Assembly: GCF_001021505.1 (NCBI RefSeq)
Contig: NZ_LDPO01000004.1
Location: forward strand, 186,001 to 250,000
Direction: 5' to 3'
From: Mycolicibacter heraklionensis
Lineage (GTDB): Bacteria; Actinomycetota; Actinomycetes; Mycobacteriales; Mycobacteriaceae
DNA length: 64,000 nucleotides
Shown piece by piece: positions 63,420-64,000 of this stretch. Positions within the stretch are counted from its first letter, which is position 1. Each line of letters begins with the position of its first letter. Under the pieces are notes generated by a model, which was not told the DNA's origin, did not search any database, and saw only the letters and a list, made by a program, of their open reading frames with translations. Position numbers and translations under genes: made by a program.

Positions 63420-64000
63420 GCCCGCGGGTGGGCCTGATCGTGCACGGCACGCAGCCGGGCGACCGTGACATGGGTGTACAGCTGAGTGGTGGCCAGGCTG
63501 GAGTGACCTAGCAGTTCCTGCACGATCCGCAGGTCCGCCCCACCCTCCAACAGATGGGTGGCCGCCGTATGGCGCAGCCCGTGCGGTCCCATATCCGGCG
63601 CTCCCCCGACCGCGGCGACGGTCTGGTGCACCACGGTGCGGGCCTGACGCGGATCGAGGCGCCCGCCGCGCGCGCCGAGCAGCAGCGCCGGTCCGGAATC
63701 CACCGTCGCCAGCGGCGGGCGCCCGCGGGTGAGCCATGCCTGCAGCGCTTCGGCGGCGGGCTCCCCGAATGGCACCGTGCGTTGCTTGTTGCCTTTGCCC
63801 ACCACCCGCAACACCCGTCGTGAGCTGTCCACGTCGTCGATATCAAGGCCACACAGTTCGCTGACCCGCACCGCGGTCGCGTAAAGCAACTCGGCGATCA
63901 GCCTGTCCCGCAAAGCAAGAGGATCATTCTGTTGCGCACCGGATTTGGCGGCAGTCATCGCGTCGTGCGCCTGGTCTCGGCGCAGTACCGCCGGCAGCGT
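63416..64000 (-). CDS. xerC: Tyrosine recombinase XerC, N-terminus cut by window edge
   Basis: The visible 194 codons are the catalytic half of XerC, which with XerD resolves chromosome dimers at dif. Catalytic residues: Arg in [12 protein letters not shown], Lys in [10 protein letters not shown], His-x2-Arg in [13 protein letters not shown], His in [11 protein letters not shown] and the nucleophile Tyr in QLYTHVTV. The frame is open to base 64000 ([14 protein letters not shown]), so the N-terminal core-binding domain lies outside. Position next to rpsB matches Rv2894c (from memory). Confidence 0.9.
   Translation of the reverse strand, partial: TLPAVLRRDQAHDAMTAAKSGAQQNDPLALRDRLIAELLYATAVRVSELCGLDIDDVDSSRRVLRVVGKGNKQRTVPFGEPAAEALQAWLTRGRPPLATVDSGPALLLGARGGRLDPRQARTVVHQTVAAVGGAPDMGPHGLRHTAATHLLEGGADLRIVQELLGHSSLATTQLYTHVTVARLRAVHDQAHPRA

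Overview
The window is high-GC actinobacterial chromosome and almost certainly mycobacterial. It carries a mycothione reductase, a MapB-type methionine aminopeptidase, an Rip1-type site-2 protease, EfpA, a REP13E12/DUF222 trace, and long runs whose gene order matches, from memory, the Mycobacterium tuberculosis interval from about Rv2831 (echA16) to Rv2894c (xerC). Several blocks known there are missing or replaced, so this is a non-tuberculous species. I cannot fix the genus from sequence alone. Dense packing, 1-4 bp start/stop overlaps, many GTG starts and several likely leaderless promoters fit this group. I see no rRNA, tRNA, CRISPR array or intact insertion sequence.

Layout. 1-838: a secreted lipase-like protein cut by the window edge. 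1292-5996: a four-gene sulfur-scavenging operon (two DszC/SfnB-type flavoproteins, an SsuD-like monooxygenase and the dimethylsulfone monooxygenase SfnG). 6010-9441: a DUF1802 protein, EchA16 and an exported protein built of three ~175-residue repeats. 9442-17735: a minus-strand run of an acetyltransferase, the DinF-like MATE pump, CnpB and the translation/transcription cluster rbfA-infB-ylxR-nusA-rimP. 17928-18892: two small ferritin-like proteins. 18915-25217: proS, a fragment of a second EfpA-like pump, efpA, cysG and mqo. 25256-30538: mtr, an acyl-CoA dehydrogenase, a MarR-controlled oxidoreductase and a small exported protein.

30706-35194: a DUF222 remnant, then glnA4, a gamma-glutamyl hydrolase, an aldehyde dehydrogenase and an SDR, which resemble a gamma-glutamylated amine pathway. 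35206-41982: an orphan fatty-acyl-AMP ligase, a degenerate hydrolase, mapB, a DUF1707 protein, a penicillin-binding lipoprotein and an acetyltransferase. 41989-45553: ispG-rip1-dxr, two steps of the MEP isoprenoid pathway around an intramembrane protease. 45558-50605: VOC and AraC proteins, DUF2631, rlmN, cdsA, frr and pyrH.

50783-58096: a tightly coupled seven-gene operon (an ArsR-type repressor plus six subunits) related to M. tuberculosis Rv0081-Rv0087. It encodes a hydrogenase-4/complex-I-like membrane complex whose large subunit lacks all four nickel-iron cysteine ligands. It sits between pyrH and the Rv2887-like marR gene. 58141-64000: marR, amiC, tsf, rpsB, an M23 peptidase, a hydrolase and xerC, the last cut by the window edge.

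The items most worth a second look are the ligand-less hydrogenase-like operon and its ArsR operator, the mirror-image MarR operators at 29456-29519, a 47-bp intergenic repeat found at two distant sites, the EfpA C-terminal remnant, the triple-repeat exported protein and the sulfone operon. Comparisons with M. tuberculosis are from memory and were not computed.
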